Under the pieces are notes generated by a model, which had not been told where the DNA came from, searched no databases, and worked only from the letters and a program-made list of their open reading frames with translations. A stretch of DNA of 64,000 bases from Gracilaria domingensis (taxonomy: Eukaryota; Rhodophyta; Florideophyceae; Gracilariales; Gracilariaceae), in the NCBI GenBank assembly GCA_022539475.1, contig VCMS01000034.1, positions 62,001 to 126,000 on the forward strand, read 5' to 3'. Position 1 is the stretch's first letter; every line of letters begins with the position of its first letter. The position numbers and the translations under genes are program-made. Shown here one piece after another: positions 19,834 to 28,831 of the stretch.

Positions 19834-20299
19834 GTCGACGACTCACGCGCGCAACTGCCGCTCGCTGCGGGCGCGACGCGTCCGCGCACAGACGCGATCC
19901 GGCGGAGAAGTGTTCTGGCGCGGCAGACATAGTCGCCGAGCGCTCGCGCGTAGATGACAGTGGACAGACGTCTCGAGATGACAAGTGAGCGACGCGTCGG
20001 CGCCACGTCACGCGGAGCCGCGCGCTCTCAAATTCAAATTTGAAAAGCGGCGCGGCGCGGCACCGCATCGCGGCGGTAAACCGGCACGCGTCGCGCGCGC
20101 CGCCGCAACGGCCACATCATCGGCTGCCGCCGCTCGCATCAGACCGTTTGGCGCCGCCCGCACCGCCGCGCGTCCCCCGCCCCGCTGCCACGCCGCGTAA
20201 GAAGCCGCGCCGCCATCGCCCCGTCTGCGTTGCGTCACACCTCCGCCCCCCGCCGCCGCTTGTGCGCCCGCCGTCTTAGTCGTCGCCAGTCGCTTCGCC
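19834..20299. promoter_or_regulatory. Divergent promoter region, aldolase / heptad protein
   Basis: GC-rich spacer with no gene. It contains the palindrome TTCAAATTTGAA near 20033-20044 and an E2F-type TTTGGCGCC at 20147-20155, about 145 bp before the plus-strand ATG. Confidence 0.45.
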
Positions 20300-22249
20300 A
20301 TGGTCGTGGACCGCTTCCCGGCTTCGCCCACCCGCGTGCGCGGTACCACTGCCTCCCGCATCCCGCGTCCTTCTGCTCGCCGCTCTTCCCGCAGCGCGGA
20401 GGAAGCTAACGCGCCCTTGCGTTCAAATACCTTCACGTCGTCGCGCGCTTCTTCGCGCGCCATGGCCGACAGCGCCACCCCCACGCGTTCCGGCGCCCTG
20501 CCTTCTGCCCGCCGCACCTCCCGTTCCGCCGCTGACTCCAGAACGCCTTCTAAAACGCCCTCCAGACACGCTGCTGTTCCGACGCCCACCCGCCGCCAGA
20601 GTGCCGCCGCAGACAGTGGCATTCCGCACCCCCGCCGCGTCTCTGGTGCTGATTCTGTCGTTCCGCGATCCAGTACCTCCTCCAGACTACGCACCCCCGC
20701 AAAGGACCGTGCCGACCCCACCAGACTGCCCACCAAGTCCCCGCGCGCCTTGCCCGACCGCGGCACTCCCACGCTCTCGGCCGTCGCCCCCAGCCCGAGT
20801 CGAACCCCGCTGCAGGCCAGTCCGTATGCCCGTCGCACCAGTACCGGCGGTGCGAGAAGCACTGTCAATCGCAAACTTAACATGAGTGATGCCAATCCGC
20901 GCAGAGCTTCGGGTGCGTCGACCAACCGTCTTACCTCGCAAAAACCACGTGGCGCAAAAACTTTTCTTGCGGATCGAAAGGATTCTTCCTCTGCTGCCGC
21001 GGGTTCAAAGAGAGACAGCTTGACTGGAATGGACGCTATTAACGCTCGAAGAGAGAGTCTTAAAGCGAGGCGCGAAAGTCTGGCTGCTAGACGTGAGAGC
21101 CTTGCTGCTCGTCGAGAAGCTCTCAAGGCCAGGAAGGAGAGCCTGCCGGATAGGCGAGATCCTGCTTCGGACCGCACCGAGCCGTCTTCGGCTAGAAGGG
21201 ACAGCATCACTGCGAGGAGGGACAGTCTTGGCGCTCGACGGGACAACCTCTCTACCAGGCGGGAAAGCCTCACAGCCAGGAGAGAAAGCCTCACAGTCAG
21301 GAGAGAAAGCCTCGCAGCCAGGAGAGAAAGCCTCGCAGCCAGGAGAGACAGCCTCACTGCCGGAAGAGACAGTCTTACCGCCAGACGAGACAGTCTTACG
21401 GCTAGAAGGGAAAGCCTCACTGCTCGCCGGGATAATCTGAACCCACAAAACGACAGCCAGACCGCACGCCCTGATAGCCTTGCCGCTCGGCGTGATCTTC
21501 TTGCTGCCCGGCGCGACAGCCTTAACTCAAGGCGTGATAGTACTGGCAGGCGAATCAGTTCAGGCCCTGCCAGGGTTCAGGCTGGTGTGACTGCGCTTGA
21601 ATCCTTCAGAGCTGCACGAAGAGCATCCTTGCAGGCGCAGGAAGACGAGCAAGACGACCATGACGATGAAATTGACCTTGCACCCGCACAGCCAGAGGAG
21701 AAGGAAGTGACGCCAGATCGACCGAGTGACAGCGTAACATACCCAGATCGTCTTGACCCTATCGTGCCTAGCGGCTACCCAAGTCGCCAAGGTCGTACCA
21801 TTAGCGAGAGGTTTAATGACTCTGATATCAATCTAGAGAATGTAGAACGCCTCCGCCTTTCGCTGGGGGGCCGAAGGTCTATTGGTCCAAATGAGGAAAT
21901 GCCAGAAGAAGTCCCACAGCTCCGAAGAAATAGCCTCGAATCCTACATGGACGATGGTCGGTTGCGACCGGACTCTCCATCTTACATGAGTGGGATTACA
22001 AGTGGCATTGAGAATCTTCATTGCTCAAATGATAATAATGATCATGACCATTCTTACAGGCGCCAGCGATCTCCACTCAGATCTATTGAGGCAAATACAG
22101 ACGTCCCAAAAGCAACAGAGTGGTTGTCAAAGAGATATAGTACTGGCGAGAATCTGAGACGCTCTAGTATTCTCGTTCCAGACATCGACGATGAAAAGGC
22201 GGGGTGGCCCACAGATGATGAGGACGTCGAAGATCTTGGAGCTTGGTAA
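20300..22249 (+). CDS. Repetitive basic protein with 24 RRxSL-type heptads
   Basis: 649 aa, starting in a strong context (GCCATGG). Three parts are visible. Residues 1-248 are disordered, Arg/Ser/Pro/Thr-rich. Residues 249-416 are 24 tandem heptads with consensus A-R-R-[ED]-S-L-x, some degenerate. Residues 417-649 turn acidic, with polar stretches and an end DDEDVEDLGAW. Most heptads carry an R-R-x-S site of the kind used by PKA, CaMK-like and other basic-directed kinases, so the region could be phosphorylated at roughly 20 sites. No known domain or membrane segment is seen. Arg-rich heptads could form a charged helix or bind RNA or filaments. An E2F-type element upstream hints at cell-cycle expression. 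The antisense Leu/Arg-rich ORF is only a shadow. Confidence 0.85.
   Translation: MVVDRFPASPTRVRGTTASRIPRPSARRSSRSAEEANAPLRSNTFTSSRASSRAMADSATPTRSGALPSARRTSRSAADSRTPSKTPSRHAAVPTPTRRQSAAADSGIPHPRRVSGADSVVPRSSTSSRLRTPAKDRADPTRLPTKSPRALPDRGTPTLSAVAPSPSRTPLQASPYARRTSTGGARSTVNRKLNMSDANPRRASGASTNRLTSQKPRGAKTFLADRKDSSSAAAGSKRDSLTGMDAINARRESLKARRESLAARRESLAARREALKARKESLPDRRDPASDRTEPSSARRDSITARRDSLGARRDNLSTRRESLTARRESLTVRRESLAARRESLAARRDSLTAGRDSLTARRDSLTARRESLTARRDNLNPQNDSQTARPDSLAARRDLLAARRDSLNSRRDSTGRRISSGPARVQAGVTALESFRAARRASLQAQEDEQDDHDDEIDLAPAQPEEKEVTPDRPSDSVTYPDRLDPIVPSGYPSRQGRTISERFNDSDINLENVERLRLSLGGRRSIGPNEEMPEEVPQLRRNSLESYMDDGRLRPDSPSYMSGITSGIENLHCSNDNNDHDHSYRRQRSPLRSIEANTDVPKATEWLSKRYSTGENLRRSSILVPDIDDEKAGWPTDDEDVEDLGAW
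21044..21547 (+). repeat. 21-bp coding minisatellite, 24 units
   Basis: Exactly 504 bp encode the 24 heptads. Units between about 21271 and 21357 are nearly identical in DNA, a sign of recent duplication, while the outer units have drifted. Confidence 0.9.
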
Positions 22250-22404
22250 AGCACTCGATGTGCCACACCCTGTTTGCGAACACCGCGAAACGTTCCATCC
22301 TGTTTATCATTGCTCCCCAAACTGAGATGTACCAATAAGTCATGTAGCTGTTTTTGCCAACCTAATGTTTATATTGTCAAGTACTCTAAACATCATAACC
22401 TTCC

Positions 22405-23148
22405 TCAGTGAATCTCCGCTCCATCAGATATTTCGCACCGTACTTTTCCTTCTCCTACGACTAAAGGTTTGCCATTGTAGCATGCAAATCCCTGAGTTAC
22501 CTGAAGCCTCGGAACTACTTTGTCCCAGGTCTTACCAGAAACGTATTTCCCTTCGGTGACAGTGCGTTCTCCGTCCATGTCCTGGACGCAGACTATGCTC
22601 CCTTCATCAACTTCCTCTGGAGGGGAAAGAGGAATGACAGTTTCCTTCTCGCCACTCTCTGATTTGCAGCTTCCAGCCAAGACCATCGCCTCACTCGCAA
22701 TTCCTCGAAGTTTTCGCGGCTTCAAGTTGCATATCGTGACAACCATTCTGTCTTGCATTTCTTCCTCTGAAAGAAACTCTCGCATACCAGCGCAAACTGT
22801 TTTGATCTCGTTGTTACCATAGCTTATCTGCAGAACATAAAGCTTCTCTGATTCAGGATGTCCTTTAACGTCTGTTACCTTTCCAACTCGTAGATCACAT
22901 TGCAAAAATTGGGTCACTTCAATGGGAAGGGATGGTTGACGCGGTTGTTTGGGCTTTTTCTCCTTCTTTTTCTTCTTCTCCTTTCCAATTGGAGCATTTC
23001 CCCTTTCTTTTTGCTCTGTGGCCGACGCCTCATTACCATTCTTGTTAACATCTGACCCAGCTTTTAACGCTGTTTCAACATTTGATATGATGGCATCGAG
23101 CGACTCCAAAGCTGGCTTCAGGACATCCATCGAGAACGTTTCGATCAA
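22405..23148 (-). CDS. AIMP1/EMAP-II/Arc1p-like tRNA-binding protein
   Basis: 247 aa. An N-terminal helical segment (residues 1-40) is followed by a Lys-rich linker (KEKKKKKEKKPKQ) and a C-terminal EMAP-II-type OB fold from about residue 74: FLQCDLRVGKV, HPESEKLYVLQISYG, VCAGMREFLS, NLKPRKLRGIASEAMVLAG. Proteins of this type bind tRNA without sequence specificity and tether aminoacyl-tRNA synthetases. The free-standing form here, without a Met- or Tyr-tRNA synthetase domain, fits an accessory factor of the cytosolic translation machinery. The start could be the first ATG or the one at codon 7. Convergent with the heptad protein, 155 bp apart. Confidence 0.85.
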   Translation of the reverse strand: MIETFSMDVLKPALESLDAIISNVETALKAGSDVNKNGNEASATEQKERGNAPIGKEKKKKKEKKPKQPRQPSLPIEVTQFLQCDLRVGKVTDVKGHPESEKLYVLQISYGNNEIKTVCAGMREFLSEEEMQDRMVVTICNLKPRKLRGIASEAMVLAGSCKSESGEKETVIPLSPPEEVDEGSIVCVQDMDGERTVTEGKYVSGKTWDKVVPRLQVTQGFACYNGKPLVVGEGKVRCEISDGAEIH

Positions 23149-23809
23149 GCAGTCTCAAACTTCGTTCGTAGAGCCTAACTTAACGGGTTGAGATATATCG
23201 AATCAGATCTAGAGCGAACGAGGCAAGGACGGTGAATTGTAGACCCTTTTCCGAGGGTAATTTCGAGTCCCGACAAGGTAGTTCTAAGTTACCTTGTTTC
23301 TCAAAAAGATCTTGATCGACCTTTACAAACAAGAATCCGATATTTTTCACTTGGCAATTGCAAAAAACTCGAAAGAGAAATTCCTGACATGTCTACCAAA
23401 GGTATCCTTCTACCAAGGGTAGATGAGATAGGACTACAAAGGTACTTCACCTCTTTGTGAACGTTTAGATACGCTAGTTTCCTCGTACGCACGTATCTAC
23501 GGCTACCAACTGACAAAGGCTTGCGTGCCTCTGTGTTTTGTAATGAAGATATTCGGGCGACTTCTAAACTTGAGAATTGAACGAAGTTGAAAATCTTGCG
23601 TTGAGAAGGTTTACGCGCTGCCTGCTTCACAGGAGGCGGGAAATGCAGGAGAAAAATCGTTGATTGCATTACTTGGAATCATCTTATTCTCGAAGTTCTT
23701 CGCATTCAGATCCGCCGACAATTTGAGAGCATATATGCATCGCATTTTGGAAGCGACAACTTCTGGATTTTCGACCTCGACAGGACAGGAACATATTCAC
23801 AGAAAGTGG
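23149..23809. promoter_or_regulatory. Gene-free interval with a cluster of AAGGTA dyads
   Basis: No gene seen. It contains ACAAGGTA/TACCTTGT facing copies (23273-23280, 23290-23297), TACCAAAGGTA (23394-23404), TACCAAGGGTA (23411-23421) and TACAAAGGTA (23435-23444), all upstream of the AIMP1-like gene. A GGCGGGAAA element lies near 23635. Confidence 0.45.
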
Positions 23810-24766
23810 TCATGAATCCGATTCCCCTCTAAGACTCGCTGGTAACCCGTTTCTGATGACTTCGCGAACATTACGAGCCGTCTCCTTGTCATCGGAATCG
23901 TAACTGACGGTCTCATGCACTGTGAGAGAAATAGAAGTGGAGGGACGACGCACTGGAGCGAAACCAGAGCCAAACATCTTGAAGGAACCATTGATGGTAA
24001 CCGGAACAATTGGAACACCAGATTTTCGAGCGGCGGAGAAAATCGCTGAAGGAAACGAAGCAATTACCCCGTCCATACGAGGCATACCCTCGGGGAAAAC
24101 TGCGACACTCTTTCCTGTCTTAAGGGCGTCTGTGCATGCCTTTAGAGCTGCCAGCTGCCCACGACGATCGGAAGACACGAAAATCATACCTGCCAGACGC
24201 AGCATCCATCCGACTATGGGTGCCTTCTTCGCGCGTTCTGGTACCATCAATAGAAACGGACGTTGTACAAAGGACAGAATAAATGTGTCTAACGGGGATT
24301 GGAGATTAGAAACAATCAACGATGTGCTTCTTGGTGCATTTCGCAACCCTGTTGTAGACACCGGCAAAAACGATGTCCTTAAGGTCATTCGCATCCAAAA
24401 GTGGAGGAGGGAAGTATGCCACCGAGTTAATCGCAATATCAACAGGAACGGATGTAAGATTAGCATTAGTGGCAAAACAATCAGTGTCCAAAAGGTTGCG
24501 GAGAGGAAGAGAGCTATGCCTAGCGGTGATACAGTCACTTTTTGCTGCTTTCCAGAGGCAGATCGCAAACATATTGGAGTAACATGTCGATGATATTTAG
24601 GTCGTGTGCACTGCTGTTGAGCTATTCGAAAACGGGGACGTTGCGATGAGAGGGTACCGGAACGTCCACAATTTCCCACGATCGAAATAGGTGTCGCGGC
24701 CGGCGGAGTAAATGAGAGCATCTCAGCAACGTCGCTTATGCGGATGCAAGAAAATAGCTGATTCAA
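23810..24766 (-). CDS. PlsC-like acyltransferase with altered catalytic motif
   Basis: 318 aa, resembling plastid 1-acyl-sn-glycerol-3-phosphate acyltransferases (LPA to phosphatidate). Residues 1-75 are Ser/Arg/Thr-rich like a transit peptide; a hydrophobic segment follows (about 82-112). Block III (VAVFPEGMPRMDG) and block IV (VPIVPVTINGS) are kept. Block I should read NHxSxxD, but here it reads SNLQSPLD: the catalytic His is Leu155, encoded by CTC where CAC would be His, at 24302-24304. The rest of the protein is intact and in frame. Either the protein is catalytically dead or altered, or this is a one-base sequence error. Divergent from the SppA gene. Confidence 0.82.
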   Translation of the reverse strand: MNQLFSCIRISDVAEMLSFTPPAATPISIVGNCGRSGTLSSQRPRFRIAQQQCTRPKYHRHVTPICLRSASGKQQKVTVSPLGIALFLSATFWTLIVLPLMLILHPFLLILRLTRWHTSLLHFWMRMTLRTSFLPVSTTGLRNAPRSTSLIVSNLQSPLDTFILSFVQRPFLLMVPERAKKAPIVGWMLRLAGMIFVSSDRRGQLAALKACTDALKTGKSVAVFPEGMPRMDGVIASFPSAIFSAARKSGVPIVPVTINGSFKMFGSGFAPVRRPSTSISLTVHETVSYDSDDKETARNVREVIRNGLPASLRGESDS

Positions 24767-25375
24767 ACCGAACGCTTTGAAAATCGTACTGCTTGGTTTT
24801 GCAGATCAGAGCTTCAGTGACGATACGGTATCCGTATTATGCTGGTGCAGAATAAGAGAAGCGATTACCGTGTATCTGTTGATCCTGGCAAGAACGAGTT
24901 ACTAGAAATTAAGTTACTCTCGTAGACATACGCCCTCGGGCGGAAGAACCGAACTAATCCTGAGTCAGGATTCCTGACGACGGTATCATACAGGTTGACC
25001 TTTGATCTCTTGGAATGAGATTGGGCAGATAACACTGCGGCGGTCATACTGCTCAGCTGAAGCTTTTGGACAAGTGTGGATATGCGATTGGCTGTGATTC
25101 TAAGTATACGAAGTGCTAGCGCACACACCTGCCACGTATGTTCCGCCCCTGCTGTTACACCTCCACACGGACGCTTGCCGGTTCGGATCAAGGAATGCTC
25201 GTTCGGGATCGCAGCAAGCACGGAACGTTAAACCCTCAGGCTTCATAATGAACTTCGCGCGACATGAGTTGCCTTTAGAACGAAGGTAATCGGTCTTCCT
25301 CACACCCCGTACTAAAAACTCGGTTATAAAGTGCCTTCTGCGATCTGATAGCGTGGTGATTATAACTTTCTCGAC
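24767..25375. promoter_or_regulatory. Divergent promoter region, acyltransferase / SppA
   Basis: No gene. It contains a perfect dyad at 24956-24972 centred on TGAGTCA (a bZIP GCN4/AP-1 type core), a small dyad ATACGGTATCCGTAT near 24820, and an ACGAAGGTA element near 25280. Confidence 0.45.
24956..24972. promoter_or_regulatory. Dyad with TGAGTCA core
   Basis: AATCCTGAGTCAGGATT has 8-bp perfect arms around a single G; the centre is a classical bZIP half-site pair. Confidence 0.5.
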
Positions 25376-28300
25376 ATGTCTTCAATAGCCCAACGCTTCA
25401 CGTCTTTCTTACGAACTCCGCGCGTGCGGAATATCATTCTACTGATTGGTGGATACAAAGTGTACACATACTATCGGGATGATAGTATCCTGTACAAGCG
25501 ATTCTCCGGCGGTCGACATCGTCCGGGACAGACGGTAATCGATCTTGACCTCGACAGCGTTGCCATTGTGAGCAACGAGGGTAGATCAGCCTTCGCAACA
25601 GCCGAAGAAATCAGGTTGCCGCAACTCGTATCTGCTCTAAATACTGCAAAGAACGATCCACGCGTAACTGGACTAATAGTCAGAGGTATTTCCGGTCTCC
25701 AGTCGATGGGCCTTGCAGAGATAACAGAACTACGCGATACGATCCGTGATTTTTCGAGCAGCTGGGGAAAGAAGCATACTATGCTCCACATACCAGAGGG
25801 AATTGGTGGTTTTGGAAATGGCACAATTCCGCTTTACTTTGCGTCTGCCTTCGACTCCGTCCATGTGCAACCGACAAGCGGCGTCATTTTCCCCGGACTG
25901 TCGTTCGGAGCAATGTTTTTCAAGAACTTGCTGGAAAAACTCGGACTCAAAGCGAAGAAAGTGGCTCGAAAGGATTTTAAAACCGCGGCAAATAGCTTCA
26001 CTGAGGAGAAGTTTACAGATGCGCATCGGGAATCCACAGAGTCCCTGCTCGACGCCATTATGAAAGACCTTGTCACTGGGGTCGCAAATGGGCGTCATCT
26101 TTCGGAAGAGAAAGTTATGAGTGCTATCAATGACGGTATTTTGACTGCTACAGAAGCTCAAGATTCCGGACTAGTCGATGAAGCGTTATATCGAGACGAA
26201 TTACCAAAGGCTATGAGGCAGAAGTTGTTCAATAATATCGAGAAGAGGAAAGCCAGTAGAGAAGAAGCTGAGTTAGAATGGAGGCAGGCTATGGCTAGTT
26301 TAAAGGATGCATGGACGAAGCAGGGCGAGAACAATTGGTACAATGTCTGGGAAGACGGGAGATTTGTCGGAAATCTTCATGACATGAACTACGCGATTCC
26401 TTGTGCGGTTTTGTTCTGTGATGATCAGCAAGAGGTCGTGGAGCAGTCACTTAAGGAAGAGGTTCGAGCATTGAAAGCTCATATCAACTGGCTCGACACA
26501 TGCCCATGGGAAGCGTACGCTGATGACTACGAAAGTGACGGCAAAACCGTGTACAACTCCATCCCTTATGTTTCGTCGTTGATTGAGACTGAGAGGGCCA
26601 TATGTGCCAATGCGATTGCTGCCCTTGAAGGAATGCCCAAGTTTATGTCGAATTCCCGCGATCCAAATGACAAGTCTACATTCCGATGGGGAAAAGAGGA
26701 TCTAGCCCCGTTAATCCGATGGTGTCGAAGTGCCTGGAGGGCGAAATGTATGGCTGCTAGAATCGTTTCTACAGTTCTGGATACTGAGGAGCATTTTTCC
26801 CGCTTGTCTAAAGGTGCCACGGATGGAAAAGGTGATGCTGCACTTCAATCCAGGGTGTACAAGCCCAGACTATTTCTTGTCGGCTATGCAGAGGAATACG
26901 AGACGGAGAACTCCGAGGCAGAGACTGTCGAACCAAACCCGGAGTCTAACGAAGAGGATACTTTGGAATCTGATTTGAAACTCGAATCGTCGTCGTCTAC
27001 TGATGCGGTGGAAACGATCCATAAAATGCAGAAAGCTTTGGTTCAGCTCAAATCTATGAAAGAGGAAGAGAAGGTTCTTGAACCGTACGAAAAGCTCGAT
27101 TTGCGGTACTTACGTATCAATGATTACATGGACACAATATCGGCAGAAAAACGAGCTTGCTATGCTAGGGCGACCCCCCTTTTACAGTTTCGGCATTCAG
27201 GGCCGATTGACTCAATGGAAAGAAATTCTATGTTTCATTTGCAAAGAGCTGGATATATCTTTGCGCCGTGGCGAATGCATATTCCATCGAAAGGAAACTA
27301 CATTGCCGTAGTAAACGTTGATGGCGGAATCTCAGATGAAACGGCCGACAGTGTCCGTTCTGCAATTCGACGGGCAGACAAAGATCCACTTATCAAGGCT
27401 ATCGTTCTTCGTGTAAATTCTCCAGGTGGCTCCGCTACGGCTTCGGATCTCATAAGCCGTGCTGTGGAGGTTGCCGGGAAGCCTGTAGTAGCGAGCATGT
27501 CGAGTGTCTGTGCTAGTGGAGGGTATTTCATATCAGCACCTTGCGACAAGGTGCTTGCAAGCAGTACTACTATCACAGGCTCCATAGGGGTAATATTCAC
27601 TGCTTTCAATTCGTCGAACTTATTTGACAACGTCGGAATCACAACCGATCGATGCAGTCGCGGAAAGTATGCTGACTATTTCGGGCCGCTCAGCACTGTG
27701 ACAGAGTGGTCAGAGGAATTTGAAGAACGAATGAACAAGTTGATCGATACATGCTACGCCGACTTCTTGAATGTCGTTTCGAAAGGAAGGAAGCTAGATC
27801 TCGAGGAGACAGAGCGTGTGGCCCAGGGCAGAGTTTGGGCAGGGTCAGAAGCTGTTCAACTTGGTCTTGTGGATGAAATTGGTGGCTTGCAAGATGCTAT
27901 TCGTGTGGCCGCAGATCTTGCGCAGCTAACGCCGGAGATGGAAGTCAGTGCCATTGATTATCCAACTACATCGATGCTTCTTCAAGATGCAGCTCGCCGT
28001 CGAGGATTGATCCCATCTCATATAGACGAGGAAGGAGATGAGTCCGTTACTGAGAAGAGAAGACGGGGTCGTTTCTGGTTCTGGCCAGGTAACAACCATG
28101 ACCATAATGATGATAACGACGCCATAGAAGTAAGCACTTCCCGGTCGAACGAGGGACATGCGGAAATGTTTTGGAACTTCCCGCAAATCGCCTTCATGAG
28201 ATTTCTCTCTCATCTGGATATGCTCCTGATTTCTAATGATAGATCTCTCGTTGCCAAAACGATTGAGAGTTGGTTGCTTAAGGGGCTCACACTCTTGGAA

Positions 28301-28399
28301 TCTGGAAAGGCAAGACATCTCGCGGAAGATTTAGAACTCATGAAGAACGTTTCTGGAAGACCGGCAATGCTTGCACCAGGAATTCATGTCGATGAATGA
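25376..28399 (+). CDS. sppA: SppA-type signal peptide peptidase (protease IV) with large insert
   Basis: 1007 aa; plant and bacterial long-form SppA are about 620-680 aa. The N-terminal S49 half (about 40-300) carries the general base Lys202 in KDFKTAANSF. The C-terminal half (about 640-890) carries the nucleophile Ser714 in SSVCASGGYFIS followed by ASSTTITGSIGVI. Both halves of the Ser/Lys dyad are therefore present. Between them lies an insert of about 330 aa with Trp-rich helical sequence and an acidic low-complexity stretch (about 515-560). A further C-terminal extension of about 115 aa contains a His/Asp/Asn patch (NNHDHNDDND). A short hydrophobic stretch near residues 18-30 may anchor it. 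In plants SppA is thylakoid-associated and light-induced; plastid location here is inference. Confidence 0.88.
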   Translation: MSSIAQRFTSFLRTPRVRNIILLIGGYKVYTYYRDDSILYKRFSGGRHRPGQTVIDLDLDSVAIVSNEGRSAFATAEEIRLPQLVSALNTAKNDPRVTGLIVRGISGLQSMGLAEITELRDTIRDFSSSWGKKHTMLHIPEGIGGFGNGTIPLYFASAFDSVHVQPTSGVIFPGLSFGAMFFKNLLEKLGLKAKKVARKDFKTAANSFTEEKFTDAHRESTESLLDAIMKDLVTGVANGRHLSEEKVMSAINDGILTATEAQDSGLVDEALYRDELPKAMRQKLFNNIEKRKASREEAELEWRQAMASLKDAWTKQGENNWYNVWEDGRFVGNLHDMNYAIPCAVLFCDDQQEVVEQSLKEEVRALKAHINWLDTCPWEAYADDYESDGKTVYNSIPYVSSLIETERAICANAIAALEGMPKFMSNSRDPNDKSTFRWGKEDLAPLIRWCRSAWRAKCMAARIVSTVLDTEEHFSRLSKGATDGKGDAALQSRVYKPRLFLVGYAEEYETENSEAETVEPNPESNEEDTLESDLKLESSSSTDAVETIHKMQKALVQLKSMKEEEKVLEPYEKLDLRYLRINDYMDTISAEKRACYARATPLLQFRHSGPIDSMERNSMFHLQRAGYIFAPWRMHIPSKGNYIAVVNVDGGISDETADSVRSAIRRADKDPLIKAIVLRVNSPGGSATASDLISRAVEVAGKPVVASMSSVCASGGYFISAPCDKVLASSTTITGSIGVIFTAFNSSNLFDNVGITTDRCSRGKYADYFGPLSTVTEWSEEFEERMNKLIDTCYADFLNVVSKGRKLDLEETERVAQGRVWAGSEAVQLGLVDEIGGLQDAIRVAADLAQLTPEMEVSAIDYPTTSMLLQDAARRRGLIPSHIDEEGDESVTEKRRRGRFWFWPGNNHDHNDDNDAIEVSTSRSNEGHAEMFWNFPQIAFMRFLSHLDMLLISNDRSLVAKTIESWLLKGLTLLESGKARHLAEDLELMKNVSGRPAMLAPGIHVDE

Positions 28400-28831
28400 A
28401 ACGACCTAGGCGAGATGCGAGCTTCTGTATGTTACTCAATTATTAGGCTCACCCAACTCTATGCCCGGACGCCACAGTGAAACGTGCTGCGCGATGTTTA
28501 GCAATACCAATCGGTTTCTCTCTGTTTCCTGTTTGAGGAGAGGGTCACCCTGGAACAATCAGAAAAGTGATTGTATAGATCACGCAATGAAGTCCTTTTG
28601 AAACTTGATGTCCTTCGGGTTTATGACTTTGCATGATGATTCTATCGTTAGCATAGCGAGGGATAGTTTTGTTTGATCTGAGACTTACCGATGGTAGATC
28701 TAAAGTGGTTTAATGGAAAGATTAAGCAGTTTCTAAGCAGTTTCTTAGAAGCAAAATTGAATCTAAGCCAAGCACAAGTTTTTCCATGGTGTCCATTGTC
28801 CAAAATCTTAATGCTTTCGATGTAAGGCCAT
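28400..28831. other. Intergenic between convergent genes
   Basis: 3' ends of the SppA and INTS11-like genes; no gene, and no clear structured element. Confidence 0.5.

Noticed and set aside
20008-21420. 470-aa minus-strand ORF rich in Leu/Arg repeats
   Set aside because: It is the antisense image of the heptad-repeat gene; its repeats follow from the 21-bp period, and it has no start context or domain of its own.
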